Counted from the stretch's first letter, positions 9,734-24,341 are shown. The stretch: 64,000 nt of DNA from Hydractinia symbiolongicarpus (GCF_029227915.1 NC_079887.1:4030001-4094000); one strand, 5' to 3'. Notes: generated by a model from the letters alone, not told the origin. Program-made: numbers and translations.

Positions 9734-12700
9734 ATGAGACTTGTAGTTTTTAAAAATGTTTTCATTTTTGATGAGACGCTGAATAAAAGGAGTTTAATCG
9801 CCGGCAAACGAAAACCCGCCATTTCCCGTAAACCCCGGACTCGGTCCGTATAGTCAAAAGTATACAAAGAAAGCAACCAGGGAGTAAACTCATTTCCCGA
9901 ACGATTTTTTAAATTATTTTTTCACCACTAAAACGCATGAGACTTGTAGTTTTCAGAAATGTTTTCATTTTTGATGAGACGCTTAATAAAAGTGGTTTAA
10001 TCGCCGGCAAACGAAAACCCGCGATTTCCCGTAAATCCCGGGCTTGGCCCGTATAGTCGAATGTTTACAAAGAAAGTACCCAGGGAGTAAACTCATTTCC
10101 CGAACGAATTTTTAAATTATTTTTTCACCACTAAAACGCATGAGACTTGTATTTTTCAAAAGTATTTTTATTTTTGATGAGACGCTGAATTAAAGAAGTT
10201 TAATTGCCGGCAAACAAAAACCCGCGATTTCCCGTAAATCCCGGGCTTGGCCCGTACAGTAGAATATATATAAAGAAAGTACCCAGGGAGTAAACTGATT
10301 TCAAGAACGATTTTTCAAATTATTTTTGCACCACTAGAACGAATGAGACTTTTAGTTTTTAAAAATGATTTCATTTTTGATGAGACGCTGAATAAAAGAA
10401 GTTTAAACGCCGGCAAACGAAAACCTGCGATTTCCCGTAAATCTTGGACTCGGCCCGTATAGTCAAAAGTATACAAAGAAAGTACCCAGGGAGTAAACTG
10501 ATTTCCCGAACGATTTTTTAAGTTATTTTTTCACCACTAAAACGCATGAGACTTGTAGTTTTCATAAATGTTTTCATTTTTGATGAGACGCTGAATAAAA
10601 AAAGTCTAATCGCCGGCAAATGAAAACCCGCGACTTCCCGTAAATCCCGGACTCGGCCCGTATAGTCAAAAGTATACAAAGAAAGTACCCAGGGAGTAAA
10701 CTCATTTCCAAAACGATTTTTTAAAGTATCTTTTCACCACTAAAACGCATGAGACTTGTAGTTTTTAAAAATGTTTTCATTTTTAATGAGACGCTTAATG
10801 AAAGAGGTTTAATCGCCGGCAAACGAAAACCCGCCATTTCCCGTAAATCTCGGGATTGGCCCGTATGGTCGAATGTATACAAAGAAAGTACCCTGTGAGT
10901 AAAATCATTTCCAGAACGATTTTTTAAATTATCTTTTCACCACTAAAACGCATGAGACTTGTAGTTTTTAAAAATGTATTCATTTTCGATGAGACGCTGA
11001 ATAAAAGAAGTTTAGTCGGCGGCAAACAAAAACCTGCGATTTCCCGTAAATCCCGGACTCGGCCCGTATAGTCAAAAGTATACAAACAAAGTACCCAGGG
11101 AGTAAACTCATTTCCCGAACGATTTTTTATATTATTATTTCATCCCTAAAGCTCATGAGACTTGTAGTTTTTAAAAATGTTTTCATTTTTGATGAGAAGC
11201 TGAATAAAAGGAGTTTAATCGCCGGCAAACGAAAACCTGCCATTTCCCGTAAACCCCGGACTCGGTCCGTATAGTCAAAAGTATACAAAGAAAGTAACCA
11301 GGGAGTAAACTCATTTCCCGAACGATTTTTTAAATTATTTTTTCACCACTGAAACGCATGAGACTTGTAGTTTTCAGAAATGTTTTCATTTTTGATGAGA
11401 CGCTTAATAAAAGTGGTTTAATCGCCGGCAAACGAAAACCCGCGATTTCCCGTAAATCCCGGGCTTGGCCCGTATAGGCGAATGTTTACAAAGAAAGTAC
11501 CCAGGGAGTAAACTCATTTCCCGAACGAATTTTTAAATTATTTTTTCACCACTAAAACGCATGAGACTTGTATTTTTCAAAAGTGTTTTCATTTTTGATG
11601 AGACGCTGAATTAAAGAAGTTTAATTGCCGGCAAACAAAAACCCGCGATTTCCCGTAAATCCCGGCTTGGCCCGTACAGTAGAATATATATAAAGAAAGT
11701 ACCCAGGGAGTAAACTGATTTCCCGAACGATTTTTTAAATTATTTTTGCACCACTAGAACGAATGAGACTTTTAGTTTTCAAAAATGATTTCATTTTTGA
11801 TGAGACGCTGCATAAAAGAAGTTTAAACGCCGGCAAACGAAAACCTGCGATTTCCCGTAAATCTTGGACTCGGCCCGTATAGTCAAAAGTATACAAAGAA
11901 AGTACCCAGGGTGTAAACTGATTTCCCGAACGATTTCTTAAGTTATTTTTTCACCACTAAAACGCATGAGACTTGTAGTTTTCAAAAGTGTTTTCATTTT
12001 TGATGAGACGCTGAATAAAAGAAGTTTTATCGCCGGCAAACGAAAACCCGCGATTTACCGTAAATCCCGGGCTTGGCCCGTATAGTTGAATGTATATAAA
12101 GAAAGTACCCAGGGAGTAAACTCATTTCCAAAACGATTTTTTAAAGTATCTTTTCACCACTAAAACGCATGAGACTTGTAGTTTTTAAAAATGTTTTCAT
12201 TTTTAATGAGACGCTTAATGAAAGAGGTTTAATCGCCGGCAAACGAAAACCCGCCATTTCCCGTAAATCTCGGGATTGGCCCGTATGGTCGAATGTATAC
12301 AAAGAAAGTACCCTGTGAGTAAAATCATTTCCAGAACGATTTTTTAAATTATCTTTTCACCACTAAAACGCATGAGACTTGTAGTTTTCAAAAATGTATT
12401 CATTTTCGATGAGACGCTGAATAAAAGAAGTTTAGTCGCCGGCAAACAAAAACCTGCGATTTCCCGTAAATACCGGACTCGGCCCGTATAGTCAAAAGTA
12501 TACAAACAAAGTACCCAGGGAGTAAACTCATTTCCCGAACGATTTTTTATATTATTATTTCATCCCTAAAACGCATGAGACTTGTATTTTTCAAAAGTGT
12601 TTTTATTTTTGATGAGACGCTGAATTAAAGAAGTTTAATTGCCGGCAAACAAAAACCCGCGATTTCCCGTAAATCCCGGGCTTGGCCCGTACAGTAGAAT

Positions 12701-15009
12701 ATATATAAAGAAAGTACCCAGGGAGTAAACTGATTTCAAGAACGATTTTTCAAATTATTTTTGCACCACTAGAACGAATGAGACTTTTAGTTTTCAAAAA
12801 TGATTTCATTTTTGATGAGACGCTGAATAAAAGAAGTTTAAACGCCGGCAAACGAAAACCTGCGATTTCCCGTAAATCTTGGACTCGGCCCGTATAGTCA
12901 AAAGTATACAAAGAAAGTACCCAGGGAGTAAACTGATTTCCCGAACGATTTTTTAAGTTATTTTTTCACCACTAAAACGCATGAGACTTGTAGTTTTCAT
13001 AAATGTTTTCATTTTTGATGAGACGCTGAATAAAAAAAGTCTAATCGCCGGCAAATGAAAACCCGCGACTTCCCGTAAATCCCGGACTCGGCCCGTATAG
13101 TCAAAAGTATACAAAGAAAGTACCCAGGGAGTAAACTCATTTCCAAAACGATTTTTTAAAGTATCTTTTCACCACTAAAACGCATGAGACTTGTAGTTTT
13201 TAAAAATGTTTTCATTTTTAATGAGACGCTTAATGAAAGAGGTTTAATCGCCGGCAAACGAAAACCCGCCATTTCCCGTAAATCTCGGGATTGGCCCGTA
13301 TGGTCGAATGTATACAAAGAAAGTACCCTGTGAGTAAAATCATTTCCAGAACGATTTTTTAAATTATCTTTTCACCACTAAAACGCATGAGACTTGTAGT
13401 TTTTAAAAATGTATTCATTTTCGATGAGACGCTGAATAAAAGAAGTTTAGTCGGCGGCAAACAAAAACCTGCGATTTCCCGTAAATCCCGGACTCGGCCC
13501 GTATAGTCAAAAGTATACAAACAAAGTACCCAGGGAGTAAACTCATTTCCCGAACGATTTTTTATATTATTATTTCATCCCTAAAGCTCATGAGACTTGT
13601 AGTTTTTAAAAATGTTTTCATTTTTGATGAGAAGCTGAATAAAAGGAGTTTAATCGCCGGCAAACGAAAACCTGCCATTTCCCGTAAACCCCGGACTCGG
13701 TCCGTATAGTCAAAAGTATACAAAGAAAGTAACCAGGGAGTAAACTCATTTCCCGAACGATTTTTTAAATTATTTTTTCACCACTGAAACGCATGAGACT
13801 TGTAGTTTTCAGAAATGTTTTCATTTTTGATGAGACGCTTAATAAAAGTGGTTTAATCGCCGGCAAACGAAAACCCGCGATTTCCCGTAAATCCCGGGCT
13901 TGGCCCGTATAGGCGAATGTTTACAAAGAAAGTACCCAGGGAGTAAACTCATTTCCCGAACGAATTTTTAAATTATTTTTTCACCACTAAAACGCATGAG
14001 ACTTGTATTTTTCAAAAGTGTTTTCATTTTTGATGAGACGCTGAATTAAAGAAGTTTAATTGCCGGCAAACAAAAACCCGCGATTTCCCGTAAATCCCGG
14101 CTTGGCCCGTACAGTAGAATATATATAAAGAAAGTACCCAGGGAGTAAACTGATTTCCCGAACGATTTTTTAAATTATTTTTGCACCACTAGAACGAATG
14201 AGACTTTTAGTTTTCAAAAATGATTTCATTTTTGATGAGACGCTGCATAAAAGAAGTTTAAACGCCGGCAAACGAAAACCTGCGATTTCCCGTAAATCTT
14301 GGACTCGGCCCGTATAGTCAAAAGTATACAAAGAAAGTACCCAGGGTGTAAACTGATTTCCCGAACGATTTTTTAAGTTATTTTTTCACCACTAAAACGC
14401 ATGAGACTTGTAGTTTTCAAAAGTGTTTTCATTTTTGATGAGACGCTGAATAAAAGAAGTTTTATCGCCGGCAAACGAAAACCCGCGATTTACCGTAAAT
14501 CCCGGGCTTGGCCCGTATAGTTGAATGTATATAAAGAAAGTACCCAGGGAGTAAACTCATTTCCAAAACGATTTTTTAAAGTATCTTTTCACCACTAAAA
14601 CGCATGAGACTTGTAGTTTTTAAAAATGTTTTCATTTTTAATGAGACGCTTAATGAAAGAGGTTTAATCGCCGGCAAACGAAAACCCGCCATTTCCCGTA
14701 AATCTCGGGATTGGCCCGTATGGTCGAATGTATACAAAGAAAGTACCCTGTGAGTAAAATCATTTCCAGAACGATTTTTTAAATTATCTTTTCACCACTA
14801 AAACGCATGAGACTTGTAGTTTTCAAAAATGTATTCATTTTCGATGAGACGCTGAATAAAAGAAGTTTAGTCGCCGGCAAACAAAAACCTGCGATTTCCC
14901 GTAAATACCGGACTCGGCCCGTATAGTCAAAAGTATACAAACAAAGTACCCAGGGAGTAAACTCATTTCCCGAACGATTTTTTATATTATTATTTCATCC
15001 CTAAAGCCC
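9734..15009 (+). repeat. HOR block: copy of 1-3605 plus two tandem 12-mers of 2,435 bp
   Basis: Base 1 matches base 9744 and the match runs to 3605/13348 at a constant offset of 9,743; reading along, I saw only one clear substitution (the T tract near 2200 against CGATTTCTTAAG near 11935). Within the block the 12-mer c d e f g a b c d e' f g occurs as 10140-12574 and 12575-15009, separated by exactly 2,435 bp. Shared markers include TAGTCGGCGGC, CCCGGCTTGG (1-base deletion), AGGCGAATG and GATTTACCG. At 12575 a g-type tail runs into a c-type head, marking the unit junction. Confidence 0.92.
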
Positions 15010-16834
15010 ATGAGACTTGTAGTTTTTAAAAATGTTTTCATTTTTGATGAGACGCTGAATAAAAGGAGTTTAATCGCCGGCAAACGAAAACCTGCCATTT
15101 CCCGTAAACCCCGGACTCGGTCCGTATAGTCAAAAGTATACAAAGAAAGTAACCAGGGAGTAAACTCATTTCCCGAACGATTTTTTAAATTATTTTTTCA
15201 CCACTGAAACGCATGAGACTTGTAGTTTTCAGAAATGTTTTCATTTTTGATGAGACGCTTAATAAAAGTGGTTTAATCGCCGGCAAACGAAAACCTGCGA
15301 TTTCCCGTAAATCCCGGGCTTGGCCCGTATAGTCGAATGTTTACAAAGAAAGTACCCAGGCAGTAAACTCATTTCCCGAACGAATTTTTAAATTATTTTT
15401 TCACCACTAAAACGCATGAGACTTGTATTTTTTAAAAGTGTTGTCATTTTTGATGAGACGCTGAATTAAAGAAGTTTAATTGCCGGCAAACAAAAACCCG
15501 CGATTTCCCGTAAATCCCGGCTTGGCCCGTACAGTAGAATATATATAAAGAAAGTACCCAGGGAGTAAACTGATTTCCCGAACGATTTTTCAAATTATTT
15601 TTGCACCACTAGAACGAATGAGACTTTTAGTTTTCAAAAATGATTTCATTTTTGATGAGACGCTGAATAAAAGAAGTTTAAACGCCGGCAAACGAAAACC
15701 TGCGATTTCCCGTAAATCTTGGACTCGGCCCGTATAGTCAAAAGTATACAAAGAAAGTACCCAGGGAGTAAACTGATTTCCCGAACGATTTTTTAAGTTA
15801 TTTTTTCACCACTAAAACGCATGAGACTTGTAGATTTTAAAAATGTTTTCATTTTTGATGAGACGCTGAATAAAAAAAGTTTAATCGCCGGCAAACGAAA
15901 ACCCGCGATTTCCCGGAAATCCCGGGCTTGGCCCGTATAGTCGAATGTATACAAAGAAAGTACCCAGGGAGTAAACTCATTTCCCGAACGATTTTTTAAA
16001 TTATTTTTTCACCACTAAAACGCATGAGACTTGTAGTTTTCAGAAATGTTTTCATTTTTGATGAGACGCTTAATAAAAGTGGTTTAATCGCCGGCAAACG
16101 AAAACCCGCGATTTCCCGTAAATCCCGGGCTTGACCCGTATAGTCGAATGTTTACAAAGAAAGTACCCAGGGAGTAAACTCATTTCCCGAACGAATTTTT
16201 AAATTATTTTTTCACCACTAAAACGCATGAGACTTGTATTTTTCAAAAGTTGTTTTATTTTTGATGAGACGCTGAATTAAAGAAGTTTAATTGCCGGCAA
16301 ACAAAAACCCGCGATTTCCCGTAAATCCCGGCTTGGCCCGTACAGTAGAATATATATAAAGAAAGTACCCAGGGAGTAAACTGATTTCCCGAACGATTTT
16401 TCAAATTATTTTTGCACCACTAGAACGAATGAGACTTTTAGTTTTCAAAAATGATTTCATTTTTGATGAGACGCTGAATAAAAGAAGTTTAAACGCCGGC
16501 AAACGAAAACCTGCGATTTCCCGTAAATCTTGGACTCGGCCCGTATAGTCAAAAGTATACAAAGAAAGTACCCAGGGAGTAAACTGATTTCCCGAACGAT
16601 TTTTTAAGTTATTTTTTCACCACTAAAACGCATGAGACTTGTAGTTTTCAAAAGTGTTTTCATTTTTGATGAGACGCTTAATGAAAGAGGTTTAATCGCC
16701 GGCAAACGAAAACCCGCGATTTCCCGTAAATCCCGGGCTTGGCCCGCATAGTCGAATGTATACAAAGAAAGTACCCAGGGAGTAAACTAATTTCCCGAAC
16801 GATTTTTTAAATTTTTTTTTCACAACTAAAACGC
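15010..16834 (+). repeat. Transition segment: a b c d / h b c d / i
   Basis: Nine monomers carry the left family into the next HOR domain. The b-c-d trio occurs twice (15213 onward and 16023 onward), separated by a distinct h monomer near 15820 (GTAGATTTTAAAAATG, CCCGGAAATCCC). The c monomers keep the CCCGGCTTGG deletion of the preceding domain. The last monomer (near 16631) is a new type with CAAAAGTG, TTAATGAAAGAGG, CCCGCATAGTCG and ACTAATTTCCC that recurs within the 13-mer that follows. Confidence 0.85.
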
Positions 16835-18864
16835 ATGAGACTTGTAGTTTTTAAAAATGTTTTCATTTTTGATGAGACGCTGAATAAAAGAAGTTTAATC
16901 GCCGGCAAACAAAAACCCGCGACTTCCCGTAAATCCTGGACTCGGCCCGTATAGTCGAATGTATACAAAGAAAGTACCCTGTGAGTAAACTCATTTCCAA
17001 AACGATTTTTTAAAGTAACTTTTCACCACTAAAACACATGAGACTTGTAGTTTTCAAAAATGTTTTCATTTTTGATGAGACACTGAATAAAAGAAGTTTA
17101 ATCGCCGGCAAACGAAAACCCGCCATTTCCCGTAAACCCCGGACTCGGCCCGTATAGTCAAAAGTATACAAAGAAAGTACCCAGGGAGTAAACTCATTTC
17201 CCGAACGATTTTTTATATTATTTTCTCACCACTAAAACGCATGAGACTTGTAGTTTTCAAAAATGTTTTCATTTTTGCTGGGACGCTGAATAAAAGTATT
17301 TTAATCGCCGGCAAACGAAAACCCGCGATTTCCCGTAAATCCCGGACTTGGCCTGTATAGTCAAAAGTATACAAAGAAAGTACCCAGGGAGTAAACTCAT
17401 TTCTCAAACGATTTTTTAAATTATTTTTTCATCACTAAAAGGCATGAGACATGTAGTTTTCAAAAATGGTTTCATTTTTGATGAGACACTTAATAAAAGA
17501 GGTTTAATCGCCGGCAAACGAAAACCCGCGATTTCCCGTAAATCCCGGGCTTGGCCCGTATAGTCGAATGTATACAAAGAAAGTACCCAGGGAGTAAACT
17601 CATTTCCCGAACGATTTTTTAAATTATTTTTTCACCACTAAAACGCATGAGACTTGTAGTTTTCAGAAATGTTTTCATTTTTGATGAGACGCTTAATAAA
17701 AGTGGTTTAATCGCCGGCAAACGAAAACCCGCGATTTCCCGTAAATCCCGGGCTTGGCCCGTATAGTCGAATGTTTAAAAAGAAAGTACCCAGGGAGTAA
17801 ACTCATTTCCCGAACGATTTTTTAAATCTTTTTTTCACCACTAAAACGCATGAGACTTGTAGTTTTCAAAAATGTTTTCATTTTTGATGAGACGCTGAAT
17901 AAAAGAAGTTTAATCGCCGGCAAACAAAAACCCGCGACTTCCCGTAAATCCTGGACTCGGCCCGTATAGTCGAATGTATACAAAGAAAGTACCCTGTGAG
18001 TAAACTCATTTTCAAAACGATTTTTTAAAGTAACTTTTCACCACTAAAACACATGAGACTTGTAGTTTTCAAAAATGTTTTCATTTTTGATGAGACACTG
18101 AATAAAAGAAGTTTAATCGCCGGCAAACGAAAACCCACCATTTCCCGTAAACCCCGGACTCGGCCCGTATAGTCAAAAGTATACAAAGAAAGTACCCAGG
18201 GAGTAAACTCATTTCCCGAACGATTTTTTATATTATTTTTTCACCACTAAAACGCATGAGACTTGTAGTTTTCAAAAATGTTTTCATTTTTGCTGGGACG
18301 CTGAATAAAAGTATTTTAATCGCCGGCAAACGAAAACCCGCGATTTCCCGTAAATCCCGGACTTGGCCTGTATAGTCAAAAGTATACAAAGAAAGTACCC
18401 AGGGAGTAAACTCATTTCTCAAACGATTTTTTAAATTATTTTTTCATCACTAAAAGGCATGAGACATGTAGTTTTCAAAAATGGTTTCATTTTTGATGAG
18501 ACGCTTAATAAAAGAGGTTTAATCGCCGGCAAACGAAAACCCGCGATTTCCCGTAAATCCCGGGCTTGGCCCGTATAGTCGAATGTATACAAAGAAAGTA
18601 CCCAGGGAGTAAACTCATTTCCCGAACGATTTTTTAAATTATTTTTTCACCACTAAAACGCATGAGACTTGTAGTTTTCAGAAATGTTTTCATTTTTGAT
18701 GAGACGCTTAATAAAAGTGGTTTAATCGCCGGCAAACGAAAACCCGCGATTTCCCGTAAATCCCGGGCTTGGCCCGTATAGTCGAATGTTTAAAAAGAAA
18801 GTACCCAGGGAGTAAACTCATTTCCCGAACGATTTTTTAAATCTTTTTTTCACCACTAAAACGC
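16835..18864 (+). repeat. HOR block: 5-mer (1,015 bp) in two tandem copies
   Basis: The five monomers starting 16835 recur starting 17850 at an offset of exactly 1,015 bp (5 x 203). Private markers shared by both: AATCCTGGACTCGG, the tail TAACTTTTCACCACTAAAAC with ACATGAGAC, GAGACACTGAAT, GCTGGGACGC with AAAAGTATTTTAATCG, ATGAGACATGTAG with AATGGTTTC, and a b monomer with GTTTAAAAAG. Small differences exist (CCGCCA against CCACCA; CATTTCC against CATTTTC). The second copy is also the start of the 13-mer block. Confidence 0.9.
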
Positions 18865-21800
18865 ATGAGACTTGTAGTTTTCAAAAATGTTTTCATTTTT
18901 GATGAGACGCTGAATAAAAGAAGTTTAATCGCCGGCAAACGAAAACCCGCCATTTCCCGTAAACCCGGGACTCGGCCCGTATAGTCAAAAGTATACAAAG
19001 AAAGTACCCAGGGAGTAAACTCATTTCCCGAACGATTTTTTAAATTATTTTTTCATCACTAAAAGGCATGAGACATGTAGTTTTCAAAAATGGTTTCATT
19101 TTTGATGAGACGCTTAATAAAAGAGGTTTAATCGCCGGCAAACGAAAACCCGCGATTTCCCGTAAATCCCGGACTCGGCCCGTATAGTCAAAAGTATACA
19201 AAGAAGGTATCCAGGGAGTAAACTCATTTCCCGAACGATTTTTTAAATTATTTTTTCACCACTAAAACGCATGAGACTTGTAGTTTTCAGAAATGTTTTC
19301 ATTTTTGATGAGGCGCTTAATAAAAATGGTTTAATCGCCGGCAAACGAAAACCCGCGATTTCCCGTAAATCCCGGGCTTGGCCCGTATAGTCGAATGTTT
19401 ACAAAGAAAGTACCCAGGGAGTAAACTCATTTCCCGAACGATTTTTTAAATTATTTTTTCACCACTAAAACGCACGAGACTTGTATTTTTTAAAGGTGTT
19501 TTCATTTTTGATGAGACGCTGAATTAAGGAAGTTTAATTGCCAGCAAACAAAAACCCGCAATTTCCCGTAAATCCCGGGCTTGGCCCGCATAGTCGAATG
19601 TATACAAAGAAAGTACCCAGGGAGTAAACTAATTTCCCGAACGATTTTTTAAATTTTTTTTTCACCACTGAAACGCATGAGACTTGTAGTTTTTAAAAGT
19701 GTTTTCATTTTTGATGAGACGCTTAATGAAAGAGGTTTAATCGCCGGCAAACGAAAACCCGCGATTTCCCGTAAATCCCGGGCTTGGCCCGCATAGTCGA
19801 ATGTATACAAAGAAAGTACCCAGGGAGTAAACTAATTTCCCGAACGATTTTTTAAATTTTTTTTTCACCACTAAAACGCATGAGACTTGTAGCTTTTAAA
19901 AATGTTTTCATTTTTGATGAGACGCTGAATAAAAGAAGTTTAATCGCCGGCAAACAAAAACCCGCGACTTCCCGTAAATCCTGGACTCGGCCCGTATAGT
20001 CAAAAGTATACAAAGAAAGTACCCTGTGAGTAAACTCATTTCCAAAACGATTTTTTAAAGTAACTTTTCACCACTAAAACACATGAGACTTGTAGTTTTC
20101 AAAAATGTTTTCATTTTTGATGAGACACTGAATAAAAGTATTTTAATCGCCGGCAAACGAAAACCCGCGATTTCCCGTAAATCCCGGACTTGGCCTGTAT
20201 AGTCAAAAGTATACAAAGAAAGTACCCAGGGAGTAAACTCATTTCTCAAACGATTTTTTAAATTATTTTTTCATCACTAAAAGGCATGAGACATGTAGTT
20301 TTCAAAAATGGTTTCATTTTTGATGAGACGCTTAATAAGAGGTTTAATCGCCGGCAAACGAAAACCCGCGATTTCCCGTAAATCCCGGGCTTGGCCCGTA
20401 TAGTCGAATGTATACAAAGAAAGTACCCAGGGAGTAAACTCATTTCCCGAACGATTTTTTAAATTATTTTTTCACCACTAAAACGCATGAGACTTGTAGT
20501 TTTCAAAAATGTTTTCATTTTTGATGAGACGCTGAATAAAAGAAGTTTAATCGCCGGCAAACAAAAACCCGCGACTTCCCGTAAATCCTGGACTCGGCCC
20601 GTATAGTCGAATGTATACAAAGAAAGTACCCTGTGAGTAAACTCATTTTCAAAACGATTTTTTAAAGTAACTTTTCACCACTAAAACACATGAGACTTGT
20701 AGTTTTCAAAAATGTTTTCATTTTTGATGAGACACTGAATAAAAGAAGTTTAATCGCCGGCAAACGAAAACCCACCATTTCCCGTAAACCCCGGACTCGG
20801 CCCGTATAGTCAAAAGTATACAAAGAAAGTACCCAGGGAGTAAACTCATTTCCCGAACGATTTTTTATATTATTTTTTCACCACTAAAACGCATGAGACT
20901 TGTAGTTTTCAAAAATGTTTTCATTTTTGCTGGGACGCTGAATAAAAGTATTTTAATCGCCGGCAAACGAAAACCCGCGATTTCCCGTAAATCCCGGACT
21001 TGGCCTGTATAGTCAAAAGTATACAAAGAAAGTACCCAGGGAGTAAACTCATTTCTCAAACGATTTTTTAAATTATTTTTTCATCACTAAAAGGCATGAG
21101 ACATGTAGTTTTCAAAAATGGTTTCATTTTTGATGAGACGCTTAATAAAAGAGGTTTAATCGCCGGCAAACGAAAACCCGCGATTTCCCGTAAATCCCGG
21201 GCTTGGCCCGTATAGTCGAATGTATACAAAGAAAGTACCCAGGGAGTAAACTCATTTCCCGAACGATTTTTTAAATTATTTTTTCACCACTAAAACGCAT
21301 GAGACTTGTAGTTTTCAGAAATGTTTTCATTTTTGATGAGACGCTTAATAAAAGTGGTTTAATCGCCGGCAAACGAAAACCCGCGATTTCCCGTAAATCC
21401 CGGGCTTGGCCCGTATAGTCGAATGTTTAAAAAGAAAGTACCCAGGGAGTAAACTCATTTCCCGAACGATTTTTTAAATCTTTTTTTCACCACTAAAACG
21501 CATGAGACTTGTAGTTTTCAAAAATGTTTTCATTTTTGATGAGACGCTGAATAAAAGAAGTTTAATCGCCGGCAAACGAAAACCCGCCATTTCCCGTAAA
21601 CCCGGGACTCGGCCCGTATAGTCAAAAGTATACAAAGAAAGTACCCAGGGAGTAAACTCATTTCCCGAACGATTTTTTAAATTATTTTTTCATCACTAAA
21701 AGGCATGAGACATGTAGTTTTCAAAAATGGTTTCATTTTTGATGAGACGCTTAATAAAAGAGGTTTAATCGCCGGCAAACGAAAACCCGCGATTTCCCGT

Positions 21801-23123
21801 AAATCCCGGACTCGGCCCGTATAGTCAAAAGTATACAAAGAAGGTATCCAGGGAGTAAACTCATTTCCCGAACGATTTTTTAAATTATTTTTTCACCACT
21901 AAAACGCATGAGACTTGTAGTTTTCAGAAATGTTTTCATTTTTGATGAGGCGCTTAATAAAAATGGTTTAATCGCCGGCAAACGAAAACCCGCGATTTCC
22001 CGTAAATCCCGGGCTTGGCCCGTATAGTCGAATGTTTACAAAGAAAGTACCCAGGGAGTAAACTCATTTCCCGAACGATTTTTTAAATTATTTTTTCACC
22101 ACTAAAACGCACGAGACTTGTATTTTTTAAAGGTGTTTTCATTTTTGATGAGACGCTGAATTAAGGAAGTTTAATTGCCAGCAAACAAAAACCCGCAATT
22201 TCCCGTAAATCCCGGGCTTGGCCCGCATAGTCGAATGTATACAAAGAAAGTACCCAGGGAGTAAACTAATTTCCCGAACGATTTTTTAAATTTTTTTTTC
22301 ACCACTGAAACGCATGAGACTTGTAGTTTTTAAAAGTGTTTTCATTTTTGATGAGACGCTTAATGAAAGAGGTTTAATCGCCGGCAAACGAAAACCCGCG
22401 ATTTCCCGTAAATCCCGGGCTTGGCCCGCATAGTCGAATGTATACAAAGAAAGTACCCAGGGAGTAAACTAATTTCCCGAACGATTTTTTAAATTTTTTT
22501 TTCACCACTAAAACGCATGAGACTTGTAGCTTTTAAAAATGTTTTCATTTTTGATGAGACGCTGAATAAAAGAAGTTTAATCGCCGGCAAACAAAAACCC
22601 GCGACTTCCCGTAAATCCTGGACTCGGCCCGTATAGTCAAAAGTATACAAAGAAAGTACCCTGTGAGTAAACTCATTTCCAAAACGATTTTTTAAAGTAA
22701 CTTTTCACCACTAAAACACATGAGACTTGTAGTTTTCAAAAATGTTTTCATTTTTGATGAGACACTGAATAAAAGTATTTTAATCGCCGGCAAACGAAAA
22801 CCCGCGATTTCCCGTAAATCCCGGACTTGGCCTGTATAGTCAAAAGTATACAAAGAAAGTACCCAGGGAGTAAACTCATTTCTCAAACGATTTTTTAAAT
22901 TATTTTTTCATCACTAAAAGGCATGAGACATGTAGTTTTCAAAAATGGTTTCATTTTTGATGAGACGCTTAATAAGAGGTTTAATCGCCGGCAAACGAAA
23001 ACCCGCGATTTCCCGTAAATCCCGGGCTTGGCCCGTATAGTCGAATGTATACAAAGAAAGTACCCAGGGAGTAAACTCATTTCCCGAACGATTTTTTAAA
23101 TTATTTTTTCACCACTAAAACGC
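17850..23123 (+). repeat. HOR block: 13-mer (2,637 bp) in two tandem copies
   Basis: 17850-20486 is repeated as 20487-23123 at a constant offset of 2,637 bp, 2 bp short of 13 x 203. The two copies look almost identical by eye, sharing rare variants such as GAGGCGCTTAATAAAAATGG, TTAAAGGTG, GGAAGTTTAATTGCCAGC, ACGAGACTTG, and AATAAGAGG (a 2-base deletion that accounts for the short period). The unit contains part of the 5-mer of the previous block, so a smaller repeat is nested in a larger one. Confidence 0.93.
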
Positions 23124-24341
23124 ATGAGACTTGTAGTTTTCAGAAATGTTTTCATTTTTGATGAGACGCTTAATAAAAGTGGTTTAATCGCCGGCAAACG
23201 AAAACCCGCTATTTCCCGTAAATCCCGGGCTTGGCCCGTATAGTCGAATGTTTAAAAAGAAAGTATCCAGGGAGTAAACTCATTTCCCGAACGATTTTTT
23301 AAATCTTTTTTTCACCACTAAAACGCATGAGACTTGTAGTTTTCAAAAATGTTTTCATTTTTGATGAGACGCTGAATAAAAGAAGTTTAATCGCCGGCAA
23401 ACGAAAACCCGCCATTTCCCGTAAACCCGGGACTCGGCCCGTATAGTCAAAAGTATACAAAGAAAGTACCCAGGGAGTAAACTCATTTCCCGAACGATTT
23501 TTTAAATTATTTTTTCATCACTAAAAGGCATGAGACATGTAGTTTTCAAAAATGGTTTCATTTTTGATGAGACGCTTAATAAAAGAGGTTTAATCGCCGG
23601 CAAACGAAAACCCGCGATTTCCCGTAAATCCCGGGCTTGGCCCGTATAGTCGAATGTATACAAAGAAAGTACCCAGGGAGTAAACTCATTTCCCGAACGA
23701 TTTTTTAAATTATTTTTTCACCACTAAAACGCATGAGACTTGTAGTTTTCAGAAATGTTTTCATTTTTGATGAGACGCTTAATAAAAGTGGTTTAATCGC
23801 CGGCAAACGAAAACCCGCGATTTCCCGTAAATCCCGGGCTTGGCCCGTATAGTCGAATGTTTAAAAAGAAAGTACCCAGGGAGTAAACTCATTTCCCGAA
23901 CGATTTTTTAAATCTTTTTTTCACCACTAAAACGCATGAGACTTGTAGTTTTCAAAAATGTTTTCATTTTTGATGAGACGCTGAATAAAAGAAGTTTAAT
24001 CGCCGGCAAACGAAAACCCGCCATTTCCCGTAAACCCGGGACTCGGCCCGTATAGTCAAAAGTATACAAAGAAAGTACCCAGGGAGTAAACTCATTTCCC
24101 GAACGATTTTTTAAATTATTTTTTCATCACTAAAAGGCATGAGACATGTAGTTTTCAAAAATGGTTTCATTTTTGATGAGACGCTTAATAAAAGAGGTTT
24201 AATCGCCGGCAAACGAAAACCCGCGATTTCCCGTAAATCCCGGGCTTGGCCCGTATAGTCGAATGTTTAAAAAGAAATTACCCAGGGAGTAAACTCATTT
24301 CCCGAACGAATTTTTAAATTATTTTTTCACCACTAAAACGC
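23124..24341 (+). repeat. HOR block: trimer (609 bp) in two tandem copies
   Basis: Monomers at 23124, 23327 and 23530 (b with GTTTAAAAAG; a plain type with AAACCCGGGACTCGG; the ATGAGACATGTAG/AATGGTTTC type) are repeated at 23733, 23936 and 24139, an offset of exactly 609 bp. The same three monomers in the same order also occur inside each preceding 13-mer (from 18662 and from 21299), so the trimer appears to be a local amplification of a piece of that HOR. Confidence 0.9.
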
